From Acanthochlamys bracteata (Eukaryota > Streptophyta > Magnoliopsida > Pandanales > Velloziaceae), in contig CM034132.1 in the NCBI GenBank assembly GCA_019914995.1, positions 4,747,501-4,811,500 on the forward strand: a stretch of 64,000 nt of DNA, in the 5' to 3' direction. The translations under genes were made by a program, and so were the position numbers. The notes below the pieces were generated by a model that saw nothing but the letters and a program-made list of their open reading frames with translations, was not told where the DNA came from and searched no databases. Each line of letters starts with the position of its first letter. Within the stretch, counting starts at the first letter, position 1. Below are positions 36,995 through 48,900 of this stretch, piece by piece.

Positions 36995-38986
36995 TATTAA
37001 ATCTCCTACAAGATCAACTCAAGAGGGGAGAGGTGAATTGATTTGATAAATAAAAACTTTTGTAAAACTTAACGATCTTACAGACAGTAAGCGTACAGCC
37101 AGCTATTAGTAGTCTTGTATCCTACAGACAAAGAGGGTTAGAGTATATATCGATTTACGTAAAGAAAAGAGTACTAAGAGTATTTTACGTGGTTCGGCAA
37201 ATCTCTTTACCTACATCCACGGGTGCTCTATTACAAGAGCTAAACCTTCAATAAACTTTTAATAAGATACACATACACCAAGAGCAAAGTGTTTCACCAA
37301 GCACACTTACTCTTAAAGGATTTCTTCACCAAAATAACTCTTCACAGCTTACTGGACACCATTCTCCCTCTGACTGATATGCTAGCTCTATTACAAAGTT
37401 TAAGAACTATCACCAAGCTCCAACCGAGCTTCTTTACCAAGTGCATCAAGCACTTCTATCACAAGTTTACAAAGAAAGCTAAAAGAACAAGGTTAGGCAC
37501 AGGATCAATCTCAATGTAAATAAATGATCTATTGAGATGATCAAACTTTGCTACTGAAGATGATACTCTGTAAGTGATTGGCAACAAGAGAAGTTTCTTT
37601 ACTTGAGAAATTGAGTCAATATAGTGCAAGTTTGTTTTTAAATTTTTTGCTTGTTATCTTCTCTATTTCTGTGCTTCTTATAGAGTTTTTTGTTCTTATA
37701 TATAAGTGGTTCTTCCCATTAGAAATATTCGTTGGTTTATAGTTGCAGATTTCTAAGGTAGAGATAAAAATTACGTTCAGTGGTCAATTAACTGCCTCAA
37801 AATTTCTTTTTCGCTAAACTGGTGCAAATCTTTCATCAGCATTAAATGCACCGAAGGAAGCAATTCAAAAACTTTCGCATGTCATTTAAGTTGATTTAGT
37901 TGAGTTGTATTTTTCAAAATTTCCTAACTAAGTTGGCTTCTCTTATTTATTATTTTTTGCTAAATTGACTGGTCAAGTGAGGTGGACTCCAATAGCGTGA
38001 CTCTATAGTCTCTGCTTCGTTGCTTCCTATTGTATTTAGTAGGTTTTCAAAGCCATCTACTAATCTCTATACTTGAACTTGTTATTTAATAATATGGTGG
38101 CTAATATAGCTCAATTCTGTGATAGTAACAATATAGTAGATTTGTTGAATGATATCACCTTATAATTAAATTCGTGATTTTTTCTTGGAAAAAATTGAAA
38201 TCTGCATGTTGAAGCATTTCTGCATTGTCAACAAGACATGATTCTGATGATACTTGCACTTTGTTTTTTATCTTCTCTTGTTGTGATTTTTCGTTATTCT
38301 TGATATGAACTTGTAGCTGATATGTTACTCAGTAAATCTTCAAGATTTTGTTTCAAATGGATGACGAATTTTTGATTGAATTACATTTGAAAAGTTGTTC
38401 CATCAATATCTGATTCTACTCCCTATTTATTGAGTTTTCATCTATCATATCACGATTTTTTCATGTTTATGTTGATCATCACTTGATGTGTTATTCGATC
38501 AATTTTATAGTGTGCGTGTTGGTCTGTCTCTGATGAAAAATTGAAGTTCAAATAGAATCGATATCATATTTGAAATTACTTCTGAAAAGTGAATGATTTT
38601 CATGATTTTTGGATTCTTCTCTATCCAGCGAACAGCACCGAAATAGCCGGCTATCGAGTCCTCTGTTTTCTATTCTTCTCTATTGGCGATGCTCTATTTT
38701 TTGCTCTTTTCTGTCAAGATGTTCTGCTTACGATTCTCTGTTTTATCCATGTAGCAGCAATTAGGCAGCTGGCTATTTGGTGGCTGAGGGATCCTCTGTT
38801 CTGTATGCTATAAAAGAAATCTTATACAATCAGTAGCTAAGAAGCTAGCTTGTTGTCTGCTGAATGTAGATAGACCTATTTCATAATTTTCTGCAGAACT
38901 TGATTCCAATCATTAGTTTACCCTAATCCATAAACTATAATTCTTAATCATTGTTATCATCAAAATCAACTTTGGAGTTCCAACAG
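36995..38986 (-). mobile_element. Solo LTR of a SIRE/Maximus-type Copia element
   Basis: On the minus strand it begins TGTTGGAACTCCAAAGTTG followed by a TGATGATAACAATGATT-like run, and ends TTCACCTCTCCCCTCTTGAG before GATCTTGTAGGAG, the characteristic start and end of SIRE/Maximus LTRs. Flanks GGCGT (36990-36994) and GGTGT (38987-38991) agree at 4 of 5 bases as a possible target duplication. Length is about 2.0 kb, long for an LTR but not for this lineage. No internal coding region or primer-binding site adjoins it. The lower boundary is less certain. Confidence 0.6.
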
Positions 38987-38991
38987 GTGTT

Positions 38992-39714
38992 TATGATGAT
39001 TTGTTCTCAATCGCAAGAAACATGAAAGTGTTAACCTATCAACTATAGAAAGCATCATGCAATGTCAAGTGATCTGCTGATAACAATTAGATATTGATGA
39101 GAATTTTTCAGGCCAATATTTATACCGTAATAGTAATGATATGAGAATATCTTATTTATAAGTATTTATAACTAATATATGCTTGTTGTATTGAGGGGAT
39201 ATTAAGGAGTGCGTATGAGATAAAACTTTTCTAAAATTAAAAATATTTTTAAAATACTTCGAAAGATAAGCTCTGAAATTTCTAGCAAATTTTTTTATTT
39301 AAATACTTTAGAAAATTTATTAAAAAATTAAAATGAAAGCTCTGAAATACGTCAAATAATGCCTAACTCATATCAAATGATGTTGTATGACAAATTATTA
39401 ATTAAAATATAATTATGGTAGGGTTGGCAAAGTCAACTTCTTTACGGATTAGCTTGTGAAAGAGGGGAAAAGGGAGAGCCAACTCTTGATTCAAATAGGC
39501 CAGATTCAGCAGATTAACTAGCCCCTAATGAACCAGCGTACCATATGCTACATCTATATGACATTTCTGCTCTTGGATAGTACGGTTTTTCAGTAATTGC
39601 AGTAATATCTGTGATTTTTCACACCTGGAGGATCCTTTTGCCTCATATTAGTCCGCCAATGCCCTATGGATCAAAACTCAAAATTAGCCTTGCAACAAGA
39701 CACGAGCATTCTTC
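38992..39714. other. No gene recognised
   Basis: AT-rich spacer before the Athila element. Confidence 0.45.
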
Positions 39715-39764
39715 ATGATGCAGTTGTGTGACAAATTTAAAATTCTTTTCAAATTTAGAATTTC

Positions 39765-40419
39765 TTGCAAATATAATTAGACAAATAATTCAAATTTCAA
39801 ACTCAATATTGATCACGCATTTAAATTCAAAATCTAAATTTTAATTAATACAAAGATTAACAACTCACAAAATATTCAACAATTATTAATCACAATAATG
39901 TTTAAGAATTCAAACAATTTCACTAAAGTTTTATTCAAAATTCTAGTCAAGATATTTAGCTATCCATAGAAATAATACAAGCAATAAAATTCATTGAGGT
40001 AAATATGAAAAAGAAGAAAATCAAATCTGATTGGTTGTTGCTTTGTCAGCCGTCAAACTCTGTCCCCCTCCTCGGCCTTTAATTTCCTCACTATTTCTTC
40101 CTCTGGTTTCTTCCTCTCCCTCTTGCTGTCTGCAGCCGCTAGGAAGAAAAATTTTTTTTTTCTTCTTCACGTGGGAAAGCGTTCTCCTAGGGCAGCCTCC
40201 TCTTTCTTTTAAATTGAGCTAAATAAATTTAGTGGGCCCATCCACCCTTTTAACTATTGATTTGTTTCAAATTTATTGCTCTTTTACATTTGTCCAACTT
40301 GTCTTCATTATCTAACATCCACAAAATGTAAGAAAATTTTAGCTTATTTATTAATAAATAAATCAATATATAATCATGACCAAAATATGATTATAAAGTA
40401 TATAATTATATCTTTATCA
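39765..40419 (-). repeat. 3' LTR of the Athila element, truncated
   Basis: Matches 47943-48593 closely, including the pyrimidine-rich CTCCTCGGCCTTTAATTTCC region, and ends TATCTTTATCA on the plus strand. Below 39765 the match to the full LTR stops, so the last part of this LTR (in element orientation) is missing. Confidence 0.85.
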
Positions 40420-41976
40420 AATACCCCAAACTGAAACTTTTACTAGTGCTCGAGCAAAATAATTAAAATACATACCACACTTCCACAAATTATTCTTATA
40501 GAACTCATTTTTACGCAAAGCTTAATCAATCATAAATCATAAAGAATATCTAAGCCTAATGCTCAAGTCAACACCATCTACAAACTCCCATAAATGCGTT
40601 TTACGACAAGTAAATCAACTCAATCCTCGCATTCAAAGAACACGTGCAACATACTAGAAGAAAGTTTAGAGTTCAAAGTCCATAAGTTCGTTAAGAAATC
40701 ATCTCCCCACTGCTCATACAATTGTTAGAGAGTCACAAAGTTATTTCAAAGGTTGTAATGAATGCAATCAAACTTAAGAAATAGTCAAAACACAAAGAAG
40801 TCAAGAGTATTTTTAAGAAAAGAACAAGGTATACTCAAGCATTGGCCCAATTTTACGGCTCTTTTATTTTTATTAAATTGCTCTTTCTTTACCCTTGCAT
40901 TTTACAAGGTATACTCGAGCTTTTTTTTTTTAATTATTATTTTTTTTTTTTACCCTTGTACTTTTGGATGACTCTTTGACAGTTCTGTCTCTCAACTATC
41001 CCTAACAATTGAAAACAAAATAATACAACACAAGAAAATATTAAGATCAACTCTAATCCTCGTATTGCATGATGATAGATATCGTCACTTGTTACGAATT
41101 ATGAAATCAAAATGCTCTATAAAGTGTATTCAATTGCACTGTCTAGAATAGCAAAAGAATTTTATCAACTCACTTATACACAACACTATTCAAAAGAAGA
41201 AAATAGACTTAGCTGACAATAACATTAGACAAACAAATTCAATATTAATTATGATCTCAAAAGATATGCTAGAAAAAGAGTTCAAATTCATCATTTAAAA
41301 AATAAAAAAAAATGGAAGAAAGGCCATCAATTAGAATGTTTATCATTGCACAAGATTTGACTTTCTATCTCCCCCAAGCTTACATCCAACATTGTCCTCA
41401 ATGTTCAATGAATAGAATAATCAAGCATTAATGTAAAAATGAAAGAATGTAAGACTTAGGTCGTAAGAAAGACTCCCCTGATTGTGTTTGCATGATTTGT
41501 ATCTTCTTGAGCTCACTCCTCTTTATAAACCTGCTATCTACATGTTTGCTTTTGAATAGAATCTGCAGCTTCAGTCACCACCCATGCAGCAACAATATAG
41601 CTTTTTCTTTGTTATCCAGCAGTCTAAGCTTTCCTCTGTTCCATTTGCTTTTGGATGTTGTTCTTGCTGCCAGAATTTTTGAGTCATCCTTAATTCCCGT
41701 AGCTATCATCTATAAGAATTATTTCCTTCTAAACACCTTCTCCCGGAAAGCCAGTCCTAAATAAAACAAGAATAAAACTACAACTGAATTCAAATAATTA
41801 AAAATTCTCGAGTTGCCTCCCAAATAGCGCTAAGTTTAACGTCTTTAGCCAGACGGAAGCATTTTCTAGAGATAAATTGGATCTAACAACTTAAAAGTTG
41901 CTTCATCATTTATATAGAAAGTAGTTTCTAGATATGGTTTTAAACGATGCCTATTAACTTTGAATTGCATTCCAGA

Positions 41977-42489
41977 TTATAAATCCCTAATTTCTACAGC
42001 TCCATGAGGAAAAACTTCAATAACCTCGTAGGGTCCATGCCATTTAGATTTAAGCTTTTCTGGAAAAAGCTTCAATCTTGAATTATATAACAAGACCTTT
42101 TGCCCACATTCAAATGGTTTTCTTAATAATGCCTTATCATGCAATGCTTTGGTTCTATCCTTATAAATCTTAGCATTCTCATATGCCTCATTTTGAATTT
42201 TTTCTAGCTCACTTAATTGCAATTTTCTAACGTTTCCAGCTTCTTGAAGGTCAAAGTTGAGTTTTTTAATGGCCCAATAAGCTTTATGTTCTAACTCAAC
42301 AGGGAGGTGACAAGCTTTTCTATAGACCAAACGATAAGGAGACATTCCTATAGGAGTTTTGTAAGCTGTCCTATAAGCCCACAAAGCATCATTAAGTTTT
42401 AAAGCCCAGTCTTTCCTATTCGATTGTACAGTTTTTTCCAAAATATGTTTAATCTCCCTATTTGACACTTCTACTTGACCACTAGGCAA
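41977..42489 (-). pseudogene. Athila integrase, C-terminal part
   Basis: A 170-codon frame opening with [20 protein letters not shown], which carries the catalytic Glu of the integrase D,D,E triad. It continues through [20 protein letters not shown] and [20 protein letters not shown] to EIRDL. The TAA at 41977-41979 is premature: the frame continues SGMQFKVNRHRLKPYLE after it. The frame break at its start removed the few residues that normally precede SGQVE. Confidence 0.85.
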
Positions 42490-43073
42490 GTAGCCATTTT
42501 ATGAGTTATATTATATTTCTTCATCAAGGCTTCAAATGGCTTATTACAAAAATGAGATCCCCCATCACTAATTATAGCTCTAGGTGTACCAAAACGTGAA
42601 AAGATAAAATCTTTCAAAAATTTCAGCACTACCTTATGGTCATTAGATCTACAAGCTGTAGCTTCAATCCATTTGGAAACATAGTCAACTGCAACTAAGA
42701 TATAGAGATAGCCAAAAGAAATAGGAAAAGGTCCCATGAAATCTATACTCCAAACATCAAACAATTCAATCACTAAAATATTAGTAAGAGGCATTTGATT
42801 CCTAAAAGAAATATTTCCCATTTTTTGACACCTATCACAAAATTTACAAAAATTATAAGTATCTTTAAACAAAGTTGGCCAAAAGAATCCACTCTGTAAT
42901 ACTTTTGCTGTAGTTTTCTTAGCTCCAAAATGTCCTCCACATGCATAAGAATGACAAAATTTTAGGATACCTAGAAACTCATTCTCTGGAACACATCTCC
43001 TAATAATTTGATCAGAACAATGTTTGAACAAGTAAGGATCATCCCAAAAATAATACTTAGCATCAGCTTGCAA
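42471..43073 (-). pseudogene. Athila integrase, N-terminal part
   Basis: Contains the zinc-binding HHCC module ([15 protein letters not shown] and CKFCDRCQ) and two catalytic aspartates in [11 protein letters not shown] and [11 protein letters not shown]. The frame ends in a shifted tail (ATCLVVK) at about 42475, so the third catalytic residue lies in the next frame. It is in the same frame as the RNase H block but separated from it by a TAA at 43086-43088. Confidence 0.88.
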
Positions 43074-43085
43074 CTTTTTCTGCTC

Positions 43086-43907
43086 TTATCTAGATTTGTC
43101 CTTAGGCAACATATTGGTGACCAAATAATTTACTATATCAGCATACCAAGGTACAACTTCAATAGTGAATAATTGCTCATCAGGAAACTTCTCAGATAAT
43201 GGCATATGCATTCCTAAGTTATTACCTTCATAGGACAATCGAGACAAATGGTCAGCTACAACATTTTCTGCTCCTTTCTTATCTCTAATCTCTATATCAA
43301 ACTCTTGCAATAATAGAATCCACCTGATCAATCTAGGCTTAGCATCTTTTTTAGTCATAAGATATCTAATTGCTGCATGATCTGAAAAAATTATTATCTT
43401 GGAGCCAATCAAGTACGACCTAAACTTCTCTAAAGCAAATACCACAGCTAGAAACTCCTTTTCAGTAGTGCAATAATTTACTTGAGCTTCATTAAGTGTG
43501 CGGCTTGCATAATATATGGCATGCAGTCGTTTATTCACTCTTTGCCCTAACACAGCTCCTATAGCATAATTAGAGGCATCACACATGATTTTAAAGGGCA
43601 AATTCCAATCAGGGGGCATTATAATGGGAGCTGTTGTGAGTTTAGTCTTAAGTAACTTGAAAGCATCCAAACAATCTTGATTAAAATCAAAGTCCGTGTC
43701 CTTTGCTAACAAATTACATAAAGGTCTAGTGATTTTGGAAAAATCTTGAATAAATCTTCTATAAAAGCCAGCATGTTCCAAGAAAGACCTAACTTCTTTC
43801 ACATTGGTAGGAGGTGGAAGATTTGAAATAATATCAATCTTCGCCTTATCCACCTCTATACCCTCTTGGGAGATAATATGTCCAAGAACAATGCCTCTCC
43901 GAACCAT
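43086..43907 (-). pseudogene. Athila RNase H region
   Basis: Begins with the connection domain ([20 protein letters not shown]) and holds the Ty3-type RNase [53 protein letters not shown] and the tail VVADHLSRL. Preserved acidic residues in CDAS, EKEF and SDH suggest the domain was functional when inserted. It is cut off from reverse transcriptase by a TAG at 43923-43925 that replaces a tryptophan codon of the NLVLNWEKC motif. Confidence 0.88.
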
Positions 43908-43922
43908 GAAGTGGCACTTCTC

Positions 43923-44441
43923 CTAATTTAGAACCAAGTTAATTTCTTGGCATCTTTTCAACACTAAAGAGAGGTTATCTAAACAATCATCAAAATCAGA
44001 TTCAAAGACTGAAAAATCGTCCATAAATACCTCTATAATCTTTTCTACCATGTCGAAAAAAATTGCCATCATGCAACGCTGAAAAGTAGCAGATGCATTG
44101 CATAAACCAAATGGCATGCGTCTATATGCATAAGTTCCATAAGGACAAGTGAAGGTAGTTTTCTCTTGATCTTCAGGAGCTATAGGAATTTGGTTGTATC
44201 CAAAATATCCATCTAAGAAGCAATAATAACTATGGCCAGCTAATCTCTCAAGCATTTGATCAATAAATGGTAAAGAAAAATGGTCTTTTCTAGTGACACT
44301 ATTAAGCTTTCTATAATCAATACAAACCCGCCAGCCAGTCACTAATCTCGTAGGCACTAACTCATTACTATCATTTTTTAGCACTGTAACTCCAGACTTC
44401 TTTGGTATCACATGTATAGGACTCACCCACTTCGAGTCTCA
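43923..44441 (-). pseudogene. Athila reverse transcriptase
   Basis: Reads SPIHVIPKKSG, VCIDYRKLNSVTRKDHFSLP, YCFLDGYFGYNQI, RRMPFGLCNASATFQRCM and EVFMDDFSVF, i.e. all reverse transcriptase palm motifs with the catalytic DD pair. The TGA at 44439-44441 interrupts the natural frame just before SKWVSP, after IYPI. Confidence 0.9.
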
Positions 44442-45311
44442 GATAGGATAAATAACTCCAACGTTTAAAAGTTTCATCACCTCAGTTTTTACTACTTCTT
44501 TCATGTTGGGATTAAGTCTCCTTTGAGCATCACGATGAGGTTTAGCATCATCTTCTAATAAAATTCGATGCATACACCTAGTAGGGCTAATTCCCTTAAT
44601 GTCAGCTATAGTCCAACCAATCGCAGTCTTATGCTCTCTCAATACTCGAACTAATTTTTCTTCTTCTATAGTGTCAAGGTCAGATGCAATAATCACAGTA
44701 AGAGTTTCATGATCTTCAAGATATGCATATTTTAAATGAGTAGGTAATATTTTCAACTCAATCTTTGGGGCTTCTATAATAGATGGAACCAACTTATTAC
44801 TTGAAAGTGGTAAAGATTCAAATTTTTGTGACTTTCTAAAATAAGCAGATATAGAATCACACATACCATAGATTTGAGTTGATGCATTATCAAGTTTTGA
44901 GTAAGGATTGTTTTGATCATGAATTTCTCCTAAATTAACTGAATTATTCTGAAGAATGATATCTGTTTTCAATTGGTCAACAACATCAATACTGAAACAA
45001 TCACCTAAATCCTCAGGAAACTTCATTGCATTAAAAACCTTAAACTCAACAGTTTTACCTTGAAGAGTCATAGTGAGTGTCCCTTCTTTAACATTTATCT
45101 TAGTACCAGCTGTACCCATAAAAGGTCGACCTAAAATGATGGGTAATTCCTTTCCAGGTCGTGGTGTGTCTTCCATATCTAAAACAACAAAATCAGCTGG
45201 CAAGATGAATTCATCAACTTTCACCAATACATCCTTAAGAATGCCACTAGGAACCTTTACTGAACGATCAGCAAGTTGTAAAATCATAGAAGTTGGAGAG
45301 AGTTTGCCCAA
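44439..45311 (-). pseudogene. Athila protease tail and linker to reverse transcriptase
   Basis: A 290-codon frame starting in the retropepsin fold (LGKLSPTSMILQLADRS, then PIILGRPFMGTAGTKI) and running through a variable linker to the thumb-proximal segment (GWTIADIKGISPTRCMHRI). It is in frame with the blocks on both sides but bounded by TGA stops at 45312-45314 and 44439-44441. Confidence 0.85.
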
Positions 45312-46343
45312 TCATAGCTCAGTATAAACTGAATAAGGCATAAGATTTATGCTTGCTTCTAAATCCAATAATGCCTTCTCAAACTTCACACTTCCTATGC
45401 GGCAGGAAACAGTGAAACTCCCTAAATCTTTGAGTTTTGGTGGTAGTTTTTTTTGAAGCACTGCACTTACCCCTTCAGAAAGAGCAACCTGCTCATGCTC
45501 TTTAAATCTCCTCTTGTTAGTGCATAAGTCTTTTAAGAACTTAGCATACGCTGGAATTTGCTTAATTGCATCTAATAGAGGGACATTAAGTTCTACCTTT
45601 TTAAACATCTCCATAAAATCCTTTAGCTGATCCTCTTTCTTAGAAGACATGAGACCCGAAGGAAAAGGAGCTTTAGGCACATAAGGTGTGGGTTCAGTAT
45701 AGGTAATGTCAGAGATGGATGTGGAACTTTTAAAATTTTTCTTTGAAGATTCAGTATTTATATTTCTCACCTCATTGTCAACCTTTTTGCCTTTTCTAAG
45801 TGTCATGATAGCTTTGGCATCTTCATAATTTTTAGGATTAAGTTCTGGTTGACTAAGAAATTTGCCTCTCTCACGTTCACTGACATGAGATGCAATCTGT
45901 CCAACTTGTGTCTCAAGTTTTGAGATAGCTTGTTGAGTCACGTGCTGGAAAGTTTCAAGTTGAGAAAGGGATTGTCTTGTGGAGTTTTGAAATTCAAGCT
46001 GATTTTGCATCAAGGATTTCATGAGTAGTTGCAATTCATCGGTTGGTTCCTTTTTAGGCTCAGTTTGAATAGGTACTTGTGCTTGCCAAGGTTTGGAAAT
46101 TAGATTTTGTAAATTCTTATTATTTGACCATGACAAATTAGGATGATTTCTCCAACCAGGATTATAAGTATTAGAAAAAGGATCATTCCTAGACTTTTGA
46201 TAATTGCTAATTTGATTGGCTTGCTCTTGAACAAGTTCTAGATATGAGCTACTCAAAGGACAATTACAGGTCGTATGATCAATATTAGCACAAATTTCAC
46301 AACCTTCTCCTCTAGAACTTTTGGATACAAGATTGGCAATCAT
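45312..46343 (-). pseudogene. Athila gag C-terminal region and protease start
   Basis: Contains CEICANIDHTTCNCP, a zinc-knuckle-like C..C....H....C array, a glutamine-rich coiled stretch (SQLETFQHVTQQAISKLETQ), and at its end the protease active-site region ALLDLEASINLMPYSVY. Relatives have a glycine where this copy has Glu (DLEAS), so the protease is probably dead even apart from the TGA that follows at 45312-45314. Confidence 0.85.
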
Positions 46344-46357
46344 GTCAAACTTCTTCT

Positions 46358-47199
46358 CTAAAGCATCAAATCTCGCATCAACACTAGTGGAGGAACTATC
46401 TCATACATTCCTTTCTTTCCTACTCCACGATCTCTCATATAATTCCACTGTTGAGAATTAGCACTAAGTCGCTCAAACAACTCAAATGTTTCGTTCTCAT
46501 TCTTATCCATCAGAGCACCACCACAAGCAGCATCTATAATTTGCCTGCTCTGATATAAGACACACTCATAAAAATGCTCTATAATTTTCCACTTCTCAAA
46601 ACCATGGTGAGGGCACTTTTGTAACAAATCTTTAAAACGATCCCATGCCTCAAAGAATAACTCACCATCTCTCTGCTGAAAATTCTGAACTTCCCTACGT
46701 AAGGCTTGGGTTTTCTGGACAGGAAAGAATTTTTGTAGAAATTTATGCGACAACTGATCCCAAGTATTAATAGATTGTGCCTCAAGAGTATTGAACCACG
46801 CTTTCGCTTTCTCCTTTAATGAAAAAGGAAAAGGACAAAGTCGGATTCCTTCATCCGAGACTCCATTAACCTTTAAAGTTGCACAGATTTCATAAAAATT
46901 CTTAACATGAAGATAAGGATCCTCATTTGCTTGCCCATAGAAAGAAGGGAGCAGTTGAATCATGGAGGGTTTGATTTCAAAATATTGAGCGCGATTATGT
47001 CGAATAATACAATGCAAGAAGGTGTGGCATTGGTTTGGGGAAGGGAATAGGATCTCAAGGGTCTAAGAGGCCGATCAATTTCTTGGTTTTGGTCCATGAT
47101 GTTCAGCTGATCTCTACACTCACGCCTAATTCTCCTAACAGTTCTCTCAAGCTCAGGATTAAATTGAAGAGATGATTGACCTCGAGAGCGGGTTATCAT
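46358..47199 (-). pseudogene. Athila gag (capsid region)
   Basis: The start at 47199 reads MITRSRGQSSLQFNPELERT, a typical Athila gag leader. About 60 codons later the frame shifts (near 47010) and the capsid domain continues as RHNRAQYFEIKPSMIQLLPS, then FYEICATLKVNGVSDEGIRL, LKEKAKAWFNTLEAQSINTW and FQQRDGELFFEAWDRFKDLL (Retrotrans_gag family). A second frame break near 46390 separates it from the zinc-knuckle block. Confidence 0.88.
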
Positions 47200-47350
47200 G
47201 TACTAATGCAAAACCTAAAAGTGAAACGCAATGCTAAAAAGAAAAAAAAAAACTCTAAATGCAAACAAATGCAAAACAAAATGCAAATCTCAAGCAAACC
47301 TAAATGATCTAAGAGAGACTAAACTGAATCAAAGTTAAGCAAAATCAACT

Positions 47351-47367
47351 CCCCGGCAACGGCGCCA
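47351..47367 (-). other. Primer-binding site (tRNA-Asp)
   Basis: The minus strand reads TGGCGCCGTTGCCGGGG, complementary to the 3' end of plant tRNA-Asp, six bases inside the 5' LTR. This primer choice is typical of Athila. Confidence 0.9.
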
Positions 47368-47373
47368 AAAACT

Positions 47374-48593
47374 TGGTGTGGCTAAAATCACCTAAGAAAA
47401 CTTAGAGATTCTATCCTAGTTTATCCCGCAAGTGCACGGTTGTCGCCTACCGTATAGCAAATAACAGGTTCGATCCACAGGGACTGATGCTAACTCTAAC
47501 TCAAAACTAATCTCATAAAATATGTAATAGGATGGAGATTTTTAATTAAACTACAAATATGTATGAAAATTAAATAATAATAAAAAAAAAATAAAATTTT
47601 TAGAAACAGAGGAGATAAGATAACTGAAATTTTTGAATCCACCACTAGTGTCTATTGTTTGAATCCTTAATCAAGTGTAAGTTTTATTATTGACTAATGT
47701 GAAGATTTCGTACCTAATACTTTGGTCCAGTCCTTAGGTCAGATTCAATTATGATCCTAACTTTGGTCCAATTTAGAATCACCTATCTCTTATTAATTCT
47801 AACTTTGGTCCAGTACAGAATTAAACAAGATATGTATTAAGAATTGCGAAATCAGAAATCATGCATTCATGTTCTCTTTAGTCCAGAAAACACTAATCAC
47901 AGTTATTAATTCTAAGCTCTTTTATTATGTTTCGATTGGTCCTCGCAAACATAATTAGACAAATAATTCAAATTTCAAACTCAATATTGATCACGCATTT
48001 AAATTCAAAATCTAAATTTTAATTAATATAAAGATTAACAACTCACAAAATATTCAACAATTATTAATCACAATAATGTTTAAGAATCCAAACAATTTCA
48101 CTAAGGTTTTATCCAAACTTCCAGTCAAGATGTTTAGCTACCCATAGAAATAATACAAGCAATAAAATTCATTGAGGTAAATATGAAAAAGAAGAAAATC
48201 AAATCTGATTGGTTGTTGCTTTGTCCGCCGTCAAACTCTGTCCCCCTCCTCGGCCTTTAATTTCCTCTCTATTTCTTCCTCTGGTTTCTTCCTCTCCCTT
48301 TTACTGTCTGCAGCCGCCGGGAAGAAAATTTTTTTTTTTCTTCTTCACGTGGGAAAGCGTTCTCCTAGGGCAGCCTCCTCTTTCTTTTAAATTAGACTAA
48401 ATAAATTTAGTGAGCCCATGCACCCTTTTAACTATTGGTTTGTCAAAAATTTATTGCTCTTTTATATTTGTCCAACTTGTCTTCATTATCTAATATCCAC
48501 AAAATGTAAGAAAATTTTAACTTATTAATAAATAAATCAATATATAATCATGACCAAAATATTATTATAAAGCATATAGTTATATCTTTATCA
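47374..48593 (-). repeat. 5' LTR of the Athila element
   Basis: A 1.22-kb repeat, TGGTGTGGC... to ...TATCTTTATCA on the plus strand (TG...CA). It holds the block cgcaagtgcacggttgtcg near its 3' end. The last 650 bp match the truncated 3' LTR. Confidence 0.88.
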
Positions 48594-48900
48594 TGTACTT
48601 AAATAAAATAAGCTAGTTTTCTAAAATATAGCAGACAACTATCCTTTAATGAAGCAGGCAAACTGTTTTGAAATAAAACAAATTATTTTGTCTTAAATAA
48701 AACGCACCATAAAAGTTCTGAATAGATATAAAAAATAAAATTAGATTTAGCTCACATCTAGTAATCCGGCTTAACTTACTCTCATATCATGTGACAAGTT
48801 CAAAATTTTTTTCAAAATTGATTGACGATAAAAAAAATAAAACTAAATTTTTATAAAAATATTATTTTAAAATTATTGATAAATAATATAAAATTAAAAC
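48594..48900. repeat. Copy of the composite 24-26-bp-unit repeat
   Basis: Directly beside the Athila LTR, successive units such as aaataaaataagctagttttct, aaaatatagcagacaactatcc and aaataaaacaaattattttgtc recur, followed by a catgtgacaagttcaaaattt block. The same arrangement occurs at 56640-56920, so the Athila element inserted into a member of this repeat family. Confidence 0.55.

Larger units (their letters stand above)
39765..48593 (-). mobile_element. Ty3 retrotransposon, Athila lineage, inactivated
   Basis: An 8.8-kb minus-strand element. The LTRs align almost completely where both exist. A tRNA-Asp primer-binding site lies beside the upper LTR, and a polypurine tract CAGTTTGGGGTAT lies on the minus strand beside the lower one. 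Gag, protease, reverse transcriptase, RNase H and integrase are in Ty3 order. The tRNA-Asp primer, the reverse transcriptase style (GTYAYRRMPFGLCNASATFQ, FMDDFSVF) and the long non-coding 3' region (40420-41976) point to Athila. At least five in-frame stops and three frame breaks interrupt gag-pol, and the 3' LTR has lost roughly its last 570 bases. No env-like frame was found. Confidence 0.92.

Noticed and set aside
40031..40222. Open frame of 63 codons, repeated nearly identically at 48209-48400
   Set aside because: Both lie at equivalent places in the two Athila LTRs; the pyrimidine-rich LTR sequence is open by composition. Not a gene family.
41492..41764. Plus-strand 90-codon hydrophobic frame, considered as an env-like gene of Athila
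   Set aside because: Wrong strand for the element and T-rich by composition. No env-like frame was seen on the minus strand between pol and the 3' LTR.
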